This document shows, in pieces, positions 41,908 through 51,697 of a stretch of 64,000 bases of DNA (its first letter is position 1; each line of letters begins with the position of its first letter). The stretch covers positions 3,064,001 to 3,128,000 of the forward strand of contig NZ_CP068439.1 of assembly GCF_016757735.1 (NCBI RefSeq), read 5' to 3'. The notes beneath the pieces are model-generated. The model ran no database searches. It had not been told where the DNA came from and saw only the letters and a list, made by a program, of their open reading frames with translations. This DNA is from Aequorivita iocasae (lineage in GTDB: Bacteria; Bacteroidota; Bacteroidia; Flavobacteriales; Flavobacteriaceae). The translations under genes and the position numbers were made by a program.

Positions 41908-44588
41908 TGTTTAATACATTAAAACATAACATCATACACAATATTCTATCAAAGATTGGCATAGGAGATACTGCCTATCGACCTTCTATGATAGTGTTTA
42001 TGCTCATCCTGATATTATGCAGCCGCCAACCTTCAGATGCACAAAACGTTTTGCAGGTAGTGGAGGAGGGAAAAGAAAAACACCAAAAACCCTACCCCTA
42101 TGGACTCGATAAGGTATGGAGCAATAATGTGTCAGTAAACGCAATGTCACCCAATGGCAATTGGATTGTGTTTACGGAAAGTTTTTCCATTGGAGAAAAT
42201 ATCATGTACTTAAGACAAATAGATAAGGACACAAACATACGTTTGCAGGAGAGCTTTAAAAACAGGTTTTCGGAAAACAACCAATGGTTCGGGAGTTTAT
42301 CTCAGGCGAATAACCTTGTTTTAATAAATCTCGAAAATGGGCAAAGCAAAAAGTTTGGTTCGGTCCAGGAATTTGAATTTTCATTTGACGGAAGATTTCT
42401 GGGTCTTCTTCAAAAAGATACGGACGATACATCTTTGCTGAAAATAATTGACCTAAAAAACAATAGGGACCGATTGGTTCAAAAAATAAATAAGTTCGTG
42501 TGGAATCCAACGGATAACAGCTTGTTAGCGGTTAAGACCGCGAATGAAAATGCCATTTTTATATATAATGCCGCCAATGGCATTGAAGTACAAATTGAAA
42601 AGGTACCGTTTGGGAATGTTGAATTTTTAAAATGGAACGAAACCGGATCTGCCGCAATTGTTATGGGATTTACCAAAAAAAGGCAGCGTATGGGCGTATA
42701 TTACCCCAAAACAGGATTTGTCTCCTTCAAGGATGACCTTATGGAGCGGTATCTTCCCGATTTTGAACTTGCCAATAAGGAACCGTTTCTTTCCAAGGAC
42801 GGAACCACTGTATTGTTTTTTAGAAAACAAAAGGGCCAGAAATTAGGGACGGAAGATAAAGTGGAGATATGGAAAACCAGTGATCCCTTACTATATCCCA
42901 GCTTAAAATTGCGAAAAAATTTTATTTATCCATTTCTTCTTACTGCTTGGTTTCCCCAAGGGGAAATGCTAAAAGAAATTGCGAGCCCGCAATTTCCAAC
43001 TGCCGAAATGGATATAGAACACGGATTTGCTCTTGTATACAATGAGTTGCAGTATGGGGACCAGAATACGGAATTCCTAAAGGTGGATATTTATTGCAAG
43101 GATATTCAGACAGGAGAAATGCATCTTATTGTTGCAGAACAATCTTTAAACGATTTGGTATCCATCTCCCCTTCAGGAAAGTATGTTGCCTATTTCAAAA
43201 ATGGGGACTGGTGGATATACGATGTCAGGAAAAACCAAGCTAAATGTTTAACACAGGGACTTGCTACAAACTTTCAAGATAGGGATGATGATTTTCCCAA
43301 AAACAGAATTGAAGTGTATGGTAGGCCTGCTTGGCTTAAGGACGACAGCAAAATAATAGTGTTCAATAAGTATGATCTGTGGGCGGTAAACACCGACGGT
43401 AACGAAGCAAAGAGGATTACAAATGGTAAGGAAAAGGAATGCCGTTACATTTTGAGAAGTAAAAATAATATAGAAGATTACTATAGATTAACGGTAGGGA
43501 CCTTCGGGGGCAGAATAGTCGATTTGGAAGGTGACACACTTTTACTGAAAATTAACTATGAGCTTCAGGCCATGGGTATTTCATTACTCGGGCAGGATTT
43601 CTCAACCACAAATTTAATTTTTGGAGATAAAAGCATCTTTCAGGCCTATCAATCAAGCGACGGCAAGAAAGTGATATATAGTACGGAATCCACAATTCAG
43701 CCAAAGGCATTGCACTACTATAATTTGAAGACTGGAATAGGAGGTTTAATATACCAGTCGAATGCAGAACTATTGGAATATGACCTTGGGCAAAAGAACT
43801 TTATAGAATATACCATAAGAGACAAAAAATTGAGAGGAATCTTGATGTATCCCACGAACTTTGACCCCTCCAAAAAATACCCCTTAATAGTAAATATCTA
43901 TGAAAAAACATCTCGAAACGCAATGGAATTTTATCCTCCTACAGGGTATAATTTTCAGGGTTTTAGCCTCTTGGATTATACTAGTTCAGGTTATTTTGTT
44001 TTATTGCCGGATATTAGTTATGAAATAGGAAAACCTGGTCTCTCTGCACTTGAATGTGTAAATGTTGCTACGGATACCGCTCTTAAAAATAAAAGTATAG
44101 ATGCAGAAAGGATAGGGCTTATAGGGCATTCGTTTGGAGGCTACGAAACAGCATTTATCGCTACTCAAACCGATCGGTTTGCTACCTACGTTGCTGGTGC
44201 GGCCGCAACCGATTTGACCAGTCACTATCACGGAGTAAATTGGAATAATTCAGCTACTGATTTATGGCGTTATGAGGATCAGCAATGGAGGATGGGATTC
44301 AGCTATTATGAAAACAAACAAGCCTATTTACGGAATTCACCATTGGAATATGTAACCGATGTAAAAAGGCCCATTCTATTATGGACGGGTGATAAGGATT
44401 ATCAGGTAGCCTGGATCCAAAGCCTTGAAATGTACATTGCCCTTAGAAGATTAAAAAAAGAAGCATCATTGATACTGGTAAAGGATGAAGGACATTCCCC
44501 TTGGGATACTGAAAAACAGTTGCTACTATCAACTGAGATTAAAAAGTGGTTTGAGCGCCATTTAAAAAAAGAAAATGGGGCATCATAA
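41907..44588 (+). CDS. S9 family prolyl oligopeptidase
   Basis: An 893-residue serine peptidase. A signal or anchor segment (FMLILILCSRQPSDA) precedes a seven-bladed propeller region (about 60-620) and the alpha/beta-hydrolase domain: S742 in GLIGHSFGGYE, Asp in LWTGDKDYQVAW and His in VKDEGHSPWDT. It cuts short peptides, most likely in the periplasm. It overlaps the SusD stop by one base. With SusC/SusD it forms a peptide capture, import and cutting set. It ends the operon; the next gene is convergent. Confidence 0.92.
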   Translation: MFNTLKHNIIHNILSKIGIGDTAYRPSMIVFMLILILCSRQPSDAQNVLQVVEEGKEKHQKPYPYGLDKVWSNNVSVNAMSPNGNWIVFTESFSIGENIMYLRQIDKDTNIRLQESFKNRFSENNQWFGSLSQANNLVLINLENGQSKKFGSVQEFEFSFDGRFLGLLQKDTDDTSLLKIIDLKNNRDRLVQKINKFVWNPTDNSLLAVKTANENAIFIYNAANGIEVQIEKVPFGNVEFLKWNETGSAAIVMGFTKKRQRMGVYYPKTGFVSFKDDLMERYLPDFELANKEPFLSKDGTTVLFFRKQKGQKLGTEDKVEIWKTSDPLLYPSLKLRKNFIYPFLLTAWFPQGEMLKEIASPQFPTAEMDIEHGFALVYNELQYGDQNTEFLKVDIYCKDIQTGEMHLIVAEQSLNDLVSISPSGKYVAYFKNGDWWIYDVRKNQAKCLTQGLATNFQDRDDDFPKNRIEVYGRPAWLKDDSKIIVFNKYDLWAVNTDGNEAKRITNGKEKECRYILRSKNNIEDYYRLTVGTFGGRIVDLEGDTLLLKINYELQAMGISLLGQDFSTTNLIFGDKSIFQAYQSSDGKKVIYSTESTIQPKALHYYNLKTGIGGLIYQSNAELLEYDLGQKNFIEYTIRDKKLRGILMYPTNFDPSKKYPLIVNIYEKTSRNAMEFYPPTGYNFQGFSLLDYTSSGYFVLLPDISYEIGKPGLSALECVNVATDTALKNKSIDAERIGLIGHSFGGYETAFIATQTDRFATYVAGAAATDLTSHYHGVNWNNSATDLWRYEDQQWRMGFSYYENKQAYLRNSPLEYVTDVKRPILLWTGDKDYQVAWIQSLEMYIALRRLKKEASLILVKDEGHSPWDTEKQLLLSTEIKKWFERHLKKENGAS

Positions 44589-44608
44589 TACGCCCCACTT
44601 CCTACAAT

Positions 44609-44869
44609 TTAAAGAGGTCTATGAGTCATGGCATTAGCACACGATTTTCCCAAATCCAAGCTGTACACTTGGTTTCCTCCCACTTGACAGGGGATAGCAC
44701 CCTGATTGTTACAAACCTTTGTGGTAGTAATACAGTCATTATTCCAAAAAATGTATCCCTGAACTAGGGCATCATCCTTTGGAAGGTTATTCTCTGTGGC
44801 AAAAGCAAAAACGATTCCCAGTAAAAATGCCATCAGGGGCATTCCGAACTTTAAAATTTTTGTTCTCAT
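44609..44869 (-). CDS. Small exported peptide, DUF6520-like
   Basis: An 86-residue precursor. The signal peptide (KFGMPLMAFLLGIVFAFA) is followed by a short mature part with four Cys (CITTTKVCNNQGAIPCQVGG and GKSCANA). The signal-peptide pattern ending in FAFATE is the mark of the DUF6520 family, usually found beside MauE-like genes in Bacteroidota. Four Cys suggest two disulfides, which may be made by the MauE protein next to it. Function unknown. Confidence 0.7.
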   Translation of the reverse strand: MRTKILKFGMPLMAFLLGIVFAFATENNLPKDDALVQGYIFWNNDCITTTKVCNNQGAIPCQVGGNQVYSLDLGKSCANAMTHRPL

Positions 44870-44923
44870 AATATAAAAGTTTTAATGAATTAGCGACCTA
44901 CTATTTTTTACAGGTGTTCGGTC

Positions 44924-46441
44924 TTAATCCTGATACTGGCCAGTATGTGTTGGGTTAGAGCTGGAGTCAAAATACTCTGGCTTTAACCTATATATAAATA
45001 GTTTGTTCTTGGCAAGGGCTATAAGCACATTATTATAAACTTGAAAGTCATATAATTTAGTCCCAGGTTGATGGTATAGGTAAAAGCTGAAGTTATAGCT
45101 GTTCTCAATAATATTATACACATCTATTATGGAAGCAGACTTTAAGGGACCTTCATCCTCAAAACGTCCGAGTCTGTCGCTGTTTATAAACAAGTAATTG
45201 TTTGCTGATGTGCTCAGTCTGTTAATTGTTATAGATTTACCACCAAGTGTATACATATCTTCTTTTTTTGAATAAGTTACATGGAGGAGGGGTTTATTAA
45301 CAGTATCGATAGTTGAACCGGTACGTATAAAGTTCAGGTCTTGGTCAAATACTTCATATTTATTTTTGTAATAATATGTATAGAGAAAATAGTTCAAATC
45401 TTCATTCCAGGTTAAAAGGCCGTCGTCGGCAAACGGTTCGGACAAGGCCGTCCTTAGTTTAGTAGGTTTAAAAAAAGTATCCGTGCCGTTTATTTTACTA
45501 GTTAAACCCACTAATTTATTAGCCGATTTAGCATCTACTGTGACTATACCTTGCCTTATGGAATCTATTGTAACAAATTGGGTGAAATAAATTGAATGAA
45601 AAGGTGTTTTACTCAAGGTTAAATCATCCATATCCCCCTGTAGCACTACAGGAACAGTTCCATCTGCCAGTGTAATAATAGGCGGCTTTACTCTTATTTT
45701 TATTTTTTTATATGGCAGGCTTTCATCGTTTAGTTCCAAAGGAAGAACTTTCTGTTCTTTAGTTATAATATTATTGGTGGTTAAATAAAGCGGGGCGCCG
45801 AAATTTCCCAAATAAGCTATTGAATCCGCATAACCCGCTAAATAAAAAGTATCATAATCCAAGGAAAACTCTCCGATTTTCTCTATCGGATGGGGCAAAT
45901 AACGCCTTTGAAACGCATTGTTTCGATGGATCTTTTTCTCAGAAAATACAAAAAGTAAAGTCACCGTACCTATTCCAATAATTGCTAGTACGGCAAGTAG
46001 CAGCACTTTATTTTTTTTCGGATCAGGAGAACAAAGAAAAATGGCGACAGCGGCCATAGCAATAAAAACCACATTAAAAATAAGATGTTGTGTCCAGCTA
46101 AGGTTTTCGAGAACCCCACCGCAGGAGCAGGGAATAAAATCTGAATAATTAAGGATGATAAATATATAGGCCGTAAACATTATCATCAAGAAAAAAGCGG
46201 CGTATAAAGCCAGAGTTCTCGTCCTCTCGGAAATTAGTAAAACGGAAATGCATATTTCCATGCTAGGCACCATCCAAGCAATAATTCCAGCATAGGCACT
46301 AAGTACTGGGGATTGTGCCAGTTGGACGGTGAAGGTTTCAAAATCGAGAAGCTTACTTATGGCAGCATACACAAACAGAACAATAAATAGAAGACTAATT
46401 ACATTTATTGTTAATTCCCAATGTTTTTTATTGAATATCAT
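44924..46441 (-). CDS. MauE/DoxX-type redox-associated membrane protein with large periplasmic domain
   Basis: A 505-residue protein. The N-terminal four to five helices (about residues 10-170) match the MauE-DoxX fold with the motif SDFIPCSCGGVLENLSW, whose CxC pair is redox-active in relatives. The remaining 320 residues are periplasmic, beta-rich, with propeller-like repeats (PLLHVTYSKKEDMYTLGG, NNVLIALAKNKLFIYRLKPE). It probably supports disulfide chemistry of exported proteins such as the adjacent Cys-containing peptide. The start ATG at 46441 is preceded by the 24-bp repeat at 46498. Confidence 0.8.
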   Translation of the reverse strand: MIFNKKHWELTINVISLLFIVLFVYAAISKLLDFETFTVQLAQSPVLSAYAGIIAWMVPSMEICISVLLISERTRTLALYAAFFLMIMFTAYIFIILNYSDFIPCSCGGVLENLSWTQHLIFNVVFIAMAAVAIFLCSPDPKKNKVLLLAVLAIIGIGTVTLLFVFSEKKIHRNNAFQRRYLPHPIEKIGEFSLDYDTFYLAGYADSIAYLGNFGAPLYLTTNNIITKEQKVLPLELNDESLPYKKIKIRVKPPIITLADGTVPVVLQGDMDDLTLSKTPFHSIYFTQFVTIDSIRQGIVTVDAKSANKLVGLTSKINGTDTFFKPTKLRTALSEPFADDGLLTWNEDLNYFLYTYYYKNKYEVFDQDLNFIRTGSTIDTVNKPLLHVTYSKKEDMYTLGGKSITINRLSTSANNYLFINSDRLGRFEDEGPLKSASIIDVYNIIENSYNFSFYLYHQPGTKLYDFQVYNNVLIALAKNKLFIYRLKPEYFDSSSNPTHTGQYQD

Positions 46442-46497
46442 ATCGTTTGATTTGATATGATAAAATTCTGTATAAAAATTTCAGGAAAATGAAAATA

Positions 46498-46521
46498 AAC
46501 TTATCCCAGCGGTATTATTTT
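46498..46521 (+). repeat. 24-bp direct repeat, copy 1 (upstream of the MauE gene)
   Basis: Core TTATCCCAGCGGTATTATTT, identical to 48065-48088. It lies between the stop of the AraC-type gene and the start of the MauE gene (minus strand), 57 bases from that start. It is a candidate binding site for the AraC-type regulator. Confidence 0.6.
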
Positions 46522-46538
46522 CAAGAAAGGGAAAAAAA

Positions 46539-47516
46539 TCAAGAATTTTCTGATGTAAATTTCCTTCGAAGCTGTTTGGGTGTATAGCCAAATTCATTCT
46601 TAAAAGTGGTCGAAAAGGATGGAACACTTTTAAAACCGCATAGCTGGGTAATTCTTTTGAAGGTAATATTACTACCCTCCACCAACATTTTGGCTTTTCG
46701 CAATCGTTCGTTCCGAATAAAATGAAAAACGCTAACTCCATACAGTTCCTTAAAACCATATTTAATCTTGAAGGTATTGGTACCAAATTCACGTGCGAGC
46801 TTTTCGATTGGCGGAAAGTCCCTTTCGAGATTTTCTATGAAGTAGTTTCGCACCTGTCTTATTTTTGCTATATCTGAAGATGTTAGAATCACCTTGTGTT
46901 TGTTGACCATTGAAGAAAGAACTGGTTTTTCCCTTTTAGAATTTTCCCTACCATTTTTCTCTTTCTCCATAAGGTATTCCTCCAATTCCACCTGCTTTTT
47001 GGAATGTTTCACAACCGTTACAATTAAACTTTCCATACCACCCGCTTCCCCCCCTAGTCTATTAATATAGCACGCACTGGGAACCAATAAGCCATGTTTG
47101 TTTCTAAAGGTTAGATCAAGTGACGTATCCTTCATTTTTTTGTCCTTAAGTTTATTCCAATGCCGTTTCCATTTGGGAACAGACTTTTCATTTAAAAAAC
47201 ATTCAAAGGACTCTCCAACGATTTCCTCGCAGGTATAGGATAAGATATCACACGCTTGTTGATTAATGGCCTTAACTTTACCGTTCAAATCGATTTCAAA
47301 AATCATCAAGACTATATGTCTGATTGTCTCGTTTGAATTGACATATCCCTCGTGTAATAAAGCTTCACTAATTTCTTCAGCCATCATATTAATTCCAGAT
47401 ATAAGCGCGTCAATATTATCTTTCTTGCTGGATTTTTCAATATGGTAATAGAACCTTCCCGCTGCCATTTCCGCTAATGCTTCTGCAATTTTTTTGAGTC
47501 GTTTCTCTTTCGACAT
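46539..47516 (-). CDS. PAS-AraC family transcriptional regulator
   Basis: A 325-residue cytoplasmic protein. Residues 1-55 look like a HAMP-like helical segment; residues about 60-175 form a PAS domain (IFEIDLNGKVKAINQQACDI and LSYTCEEIVGESFECFL); residues about 225-325 are an AraC double helix-turn-helix (IEKLAREFGTNTFKIKYGFK and QLCGFKSVPSFSTTFKNEFG). The missing sensor kinase domain suggests it senses a small molecule or redox state through PAS. It is flanked by two copies of the 24-bp repeat, one on each side, the likely operator sites. Confidence 0.85.
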   Translation of the reverse strand: MSKEKRLKKIAEALAEMAAGRFYYHIEKSSKKDNIDALISGINMMAEEISEALLHEGYVNSNETIRHIVLMIFEIDLNGKVKAINQQACDILSYTCEEIVGESFECFLNEKSVPKWKRHWNKLKDKKMKDTSLDLTFRNKHGLLVPSACYINRLGGEAGGMESLIVTVVKHSKKQVELEEYLMEKEKNGRENSKREKPVLSSMVNKHKVILTSSDIAKIRQVRNYFIENLERDFPPIEKLAREFGTNTFKIKYGFKELYGVSVFHFIRNERLRKAKMLVEGSNITFKRITQLCGFKSVPSFSTTFKNEFGYTPKQLRRKFTSENS

Positions 47517-47576
47517 CTCGTTTTATTTTGAATTTCCCTTTTACATTTCCCATTTTCCCAATCTACAATTCAATGG

Positions 47577-47948
47577 TTAAATATATTTCTCCAAAAATAA
47601 TTTCGCTTCTTCCACATTCTGAAAAGCTTTTGTTGGGATGGAGGGTTTAGTAGTCTTAAGGTAGAAATAGGAGATTATATTGGACATGGGGTTTCCCACA
47701 ATAAAAGCTACCGCCTTAAGAAGAATGGAGCCCTCGCTTGCCAAGTAGTCCCTAGCAGGTTTGTCAACTTCTTCGACTCCTGTTATATCGCACAGGGCTG
47801 GGTAACAGATTCCTTGCTGGAACCGTAGGCGATCTGCCACAATTTTAACGGCGCCTTCATACTTGATTACAATATCTGCGTGATACCGAATGTATAAAAT
47901 ACCTCCGTCAAGGGTGTACAAAGCATAATTATTCTCAATAGAATTCAT
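47577..47948 (-). CDS. STAS/SpoIIAA-like small protein
   Basis: A 123-residue protein with alternating strands and helices. ILYIRYHADIVIKYEGAVKI, YPALCDITGVEEVDKPARDY and the end KAFQNVEEAKLFLEKYI fit the SpoIIAA/STAS fold seen in Bacteroidota (DUF7793 type). The family relation is inferred from pattern only. It is in the same strand as the AraC gene, 60 bases upstream of it, so they may be one transcript. It may act as a regulatory partner. Confidence 0.65.
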   Translation of the reverse strand: MNSIENNYALYTLDGGILYIRYHADIVIKYEGAVKIVADRLRFQQGICYPALCDITGVEEVDKPARDYLASEGSILLKAVAFIVGNPMSNIISYFYLKTTKPSIPTKAFQNVEEAKLFLEKYI

Positions 47949-48064
47949 TTTGATTGAAAACTGGCAATTTCTTCGATAAAATTACAAAAATATCGATGTT
48001 TTAAACATTTAGTTAATGGTACAAGGCCTTAGTCAGCGTATTTTTCTTATTCAAAATGTAAAAA

Positions 48065-48088
48065 AACTTATCCCAGCGGTATTATTTT
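48065..48088 (+). repeat. 24-bp direct repeat, copy 2 (upstream of the synthase gene)
   Basis: Identical to 46498-46521, same orientation, 60 bases upstream of the ATG at 48149 and in front of the STAS-like gene on the other strand. Confidence 0.6.
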
Positions 48089-48148
48089 TAAATCGCACTT
48101 TTATTTCCCACTAAATGCAAGTAAATTTTATTCTTTAAATGAAGAATT

Positions 48149-50557
48149 ATGGCAAAAATAAAACACAACAATTTTTTGGATACTGTAAATGAAGTATTTA
48201 CAGATGCAAAACAGGAAGGCGTACTCCATCTGTACGCTGAAGGAGATTCTTTTACGGGACGTACGATAGAAGTGAGAAACAGAAGCCTTTTTCATTTTGG
48301 TACTACAGGCTATTTAGGTCTGGAACAGGATAAACGGTTGAAGGAAGCGGCCGTTGATGCAATACGAAAATACGGCACCCAATTTCCTTTGTCGAAGTCG
48401 TATATCTCCAATCCGCTTTATAGGAAATTGGAAGAAAAGGTAGGGGAAATGTACGGCCATCCGATTATCATTACCAAAAACAGCACCCTTGGCCATATAG
48501 GGGTAATCCCCAGTGCCGTGAAGGATCAGGATGCCATTATTTTGGACCATCAAGTACATTGGAGCGTGCAAAGTGCTGCGAAAATATTAAAGAATAGAAG
48601 TGTACCTATTGATATGATACGGCACAATGACCTGAACATGCTTGAGGACAAGATCAAGCGATATTCAGACCAGAGAAAGAAAATTTGGTATATGGCCGAT
48701 GGCATCTATTCCATGTATGGCGACTTCGCTCCTATCTCCGATCTGATGAGCCTAAGCCAAAAGTATCCACAGCTCAATTTCTACTTTGATGATGTGCACG
48801 GCATGAGCTGGATAGGGAAAAACGGAACTGGATATGTACTGAGCGAACTCGGGGAATTATCGGAAAATGTACTGCTCTTTGGCACCCTAAGCAAGACCTT
48901 TGGAGCCAGCGGGGCGGTTTTGGTCTGTTCCAATAAAAAAATGTACGGTGAGATAAAAACCTTTGGTGGGCCTTTGACTTTCTCAGCACAACTGGAGCCG
49001 GCATCCATTGCGGCAGCGACTGCATCGGCCGAAATACATCTTTCCCCGGAAATTTATGTTCTGCAACAAGAACTTCGGGAACGGGTTTCATATTTCAATG
49101 AGCTGCTACAGCCGACAGATTTACCGATGATTGACGAGAATATTTCACCTGTGTTCTATATAGGCACCGGCATGCCAAAGACCGGGTACAATTTTGTAAA
49201 CCGCTTGATGCAGGAAGGATTTTATGTAAACCTTGGCATCTTCCCTGCCGTTCCCGTCAAGAATACCGGTGTACGCATTACCATTTCAAGGCACAACCAA
49301 AAAGAGGAAATCAAAGGACTTGTTGAAGCGATGGAATACCATTTTCCAAAGGCACTGGAAGATACCCATACCCATAGTGAGCGGGTTTTCCAAGCATTTA
49401 AATTGGAGCCAAAACAAGAAAAGACTTTTTTAAAACCAAAAATGACTGCGGATTTAAAAGTACAATTAGAAGACTCAATTGTAAAAATTGACAAGCAGCT
49501 CTGGGACAGCCTATTGGGAAAATATGGTGTATTCGATTGGGATGGATTGAAATTTTTGGAAGAATCATTTAGAGGCAATTCCCAAATGGAACATAACTGG
49601 GAGTTTAGGTATTTGATTATCTATGACCAAGAGCAAAAACCAATATTAGCCACATTTATGACCGTGGGATTATGGAAGGATGATATATTGGCCGCCGTGG
49701 GAGCTTCTCAAATTGAGGAAGAACGGAGAAACGATCCATATTATTTAACCTCAAAAGTATTGAGCCTCGGTTCCTTATTTACGGAGGGCCACCATTTATA
49801 TGTTAATAACGAGCATCCGCAAAAAAAGGAAGCTCTCAATGTATTGATAGGCACGCTGGAAAAATTGGAACACACGCTGGGAGCCAAAATGATCGTACTT
49901 CGTGATTTTAATGATGACAAAGACCTTCATGCCTACTTTCAAGGACAAGGTTTTATAAGGGTGCAGATGCCGGATTCCTGTGCTATTGAACTTAACAAGG
50001 AAGAAAATCTGGAAACTTATATCTCCCGTCTTTCCTCCAGAAATAGGAAGCACTTACGAAAAGAAATTTTGAGAATCGAAAATTTACTGGACATCCAGAT
50101 AGTGCAGGATGCGAACTTAGTACAATTGGAACAGATCGCTGAACTATATTCGAATGTTCATCAAAATAATTTGGGGCTGAACACCTTTTCCTTTCCCACT
50201 AAACTATTTGCCAACATGTGGGTCCATCCCAATTGGGAATTTATTACCATAAGCCCTAAAGACGAACCGGAAAAAATGATAGGCGTTATGCTGTGTTATA
50301 AAAATATCCATAAAACCTATATTCCTGCCTTTGTGGGTATGGACTATAAATATTTGCAACAATTTCACATCTATAGACAATTATTATTCCAGACCATAAA
50401 GCGAGCTATTGAATTAAACTACAACCATATTGCCCTTGGCCTAACGGCAGGCTTTGAAAAAAGGAAATTGGGAGCTACCGTATATAGTACCTACGCGTAT
50501 ATACAGACTGCAGATAATTACACCTTGGAATTGATGGGTATACTGGAATCCAGTTGA
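48149..50557 (+). CDS. Alpha-oxoamine synthase fused to an acyltransferase-like domain
   Basis: An 802-residue bifunctional-looking protein. Residues 1-410 are a PLP enzyme of the AONS family (KBL, BioF, SPT, CqsA): PLP Lys249 in LFGTLSKTFGASGA, FYFDDVHG and NSTLGHIGVI. It should condense an amino acid with an acyl-CoA or acyl-ACP to give an alpha-amino ketone. Residues about 430-802 resemble a FemAB/GNAT-like N-acyltransferase (LSSRNRKHLRKEILRIENLL and IALGLTAGFEKRKLGATVYS). Together they could make and N-acylate a long-chain base or a signal molecule. Substrate unknown. The stop overlaps the upstream end of rteC's frame. Confidence 0.8.
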   Translation: MAKIKHNNFLDTVNEVFTDAKQEGVLHLYAEGDSFTGRTIEVRNRSLFHFGTTGYLGLEQDKRLKEAAVDAIRKYGTQFPLSKSYISNPLYRKLEEKVGEMYGHPIIITKNSTLGHIGVIPSAVKDQDAIILDHQVHWSVQSAAKILKNRSVPIDMIRHNDLNMLEDKIKRYSDQRKKIWYMADGIYSMYGDFAPISDLMSLSQKYPQLNFYFDDVHGMSWIGKNGTGYVLSELGELSENVLLFGTLSKTFGASGAVLVCSNKKMYGEIKTFGGPLTFSAQLEPASIAAATASAEIHLSPEIYVLQQELRERVSYFNELLQPTDLPMIDENISPVFYIGTGMPKTGYNFVNRLMQEGFYVNLGIFPAVPVKNTGVRITISRHNQKEEIKGLVEAMEYHFPKALEDTHTHSERVFQAFKLEPKQEKTFLKPKMTADLKVQLEDSIVKIDKQLWDSLLGKYGVFDWDGLKFLEESFRGNSQMEHNWEFRYLIIYDQEQKPILATFMTVGLWKDDILAAVGASQIEEERRNDPYYLTSKVLSLGSLFTEGHHLYVNNEHPQKKEALNVLIGTLEKLEHTLGAKMIVLRDFNDDKDLHAYFQGQGFIRVQMPDSCAIELNKEENLETYISRLSSRNRKHLRKEILRIENLLDIQIVQDANLVQLEQIAELYSNVHQNNLGLNTFSFPTKLFANMWVHPNWEFITISPKDEPEKMIGVMLCYKNIHKTYIPAFVGMDYKYLQQFHIYRQLLFQTIKRAIELNYNHIALGLTAGFEKRKLGATVYSTYAYIQTADNYTLELMGILESS

Positions 50558-50583
50558 TCCCTCTAAATAACTGCCCCATATGT

Positions 50584-51423
50584 ATGAAATATCAGGATTT
50601 AATATTGGAATTCGAAGGACAGTTGGAAGCTTTGGAATCTTGTACCGATGATATATTATACAAGGCGGAAACCGGTATTGCCTATACCAAAAAGTGCATC
50701 AATTCCCTAAGAAGGGAAGTTATAAAACATGGATTTAAATCGCAACAGGAAGAGATATATTTCTTTAAGCATACCAAGCCCCAAATACTGAGCAAGCTGA
50801 TCTACTACGCAAAACTATTCAATATTGAAAGCAAGCGACCAAGGAGCAGTTCCAAATTTCAGGTTAAATACCTCAACAGACAAATTAATAGACTTCAGGT
50901 TTTCTTCAATGACAACCTGGAGTTCTACCATTACTATCGCCGAGGTGCGACCACCTTGGACGAACAATATTTTGTCCGTGGGAAATCAGATCTTCGGGCC
51001 ACTACCGAAACCTTTCATCTTTCGATTGACGAAAACTTTTCCACCAGTCAGGATGGCACGGTGGCCACAATTATGGCCTATGACATGCTGATTGTTTATT
51101 TGCAACAGGAAATCGAAAAACTTGAAACCCATACCGATAACTCAAAAACTGATTTAATGAAGCATACATCAAAACTTTTCTGGACAGGAAGTAAAACTGA
51201 GCTAATAGAACTAATCTACGCCCTACAAAGTAGTGGTGCCGTTAATAGTGGCACTGCCGATATCAAGGAAATGGCCTTGCTCTTTGAGCAGGTATTCAAT
51301 ATAGATTTGGGGAACTACTACCACACTTTTATTGAGATCAGGGCGCGAAAAGGCAGTAAAACCAAGTTTTTGGACAGACTTCAGGAAACCTTGTTGAAAC
51401 GCTTTGAGGAGTCGGATGCCTAA
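50584..51423 (+). CDS. RteC-like regulator protein of conjugative transposon
   Basis: A 279-residue protein of the RteC family, known from CTnDOT where it activates excision genes. Start at ATG 50584 is preferred; a TTG at 50554 overlaps the synthase stop. The FFKHTKPQILSKLIYYAKLF segment and the winged-helix-like C-terminal region (LFWTGSKTELIELIYALQSS and TFIEIRARKGSKTKFLDRLQ) are typical. No rteA/rteB two-component genes are adjacent, so it is controlled differently here. Confidence 0.88.
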   Translation: MKYQDLILEFEGQLEALESCTDDILYKAETGIAYTKKCINSLRREVIKHGFKSQQEEIYFFKHTKPQILSKLIYYAKLFNIESKRPRSSSKFQVKYLNRQINRLQVFFNDNLEFYHYYRRGATTLDEQYFVRGKSDLRATTETFHLSIDENFSTSQDGTVATIMAYDMLIVYLQQEIEKLETHTDNSKTDLMKHTSKLFWTGSKTELIELIYALQSSGAVNSGTADIKEMALLFEQVFNIDLGNYYHTFIEIRARKGSKTKFLDRLQETLLKRFEESDA

Positions 51424-51697
51424 TCCCAAGCTCTTCCCAAGTTGGGAAATTATTTGAATGGGAAACGCATAATACTATTTATGTTATTTCAGGATTATTT
51501 TTCTCATCTAGAAGAATTCTTCCCGCTCAAAATCCCTCAAAATTTATTTAAAAAAAATCTTTCCCACCTCTGGATTGACTATTGAAAGATATCCTCCATA
51601 GATCTTCAAATTTGTAGAACGAAAGTCAAATCAAGTTAGGGACTATCAAATTAGATAATAGCAATGTGGTAGTCCCTTTCATTTAAAACGTTCTATT
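51424..51697. other. Intergenic region before the HTH gene
   Basis: 274 bases, AT-rich, with no gene. It holds two similar strings, GGACTATCAAATTAGATAAT and GTAGTCCCTTTCATTT, which can pair only weakly. The promoter of the HTH operon should be here, but no exact TAnnTTTG was found close to the start. Confidence 0.4.

Noticed and set aside
48774-49091. Antisense frames inside the synthase gene
   Set aside because: Shadows of a clear coding frame.
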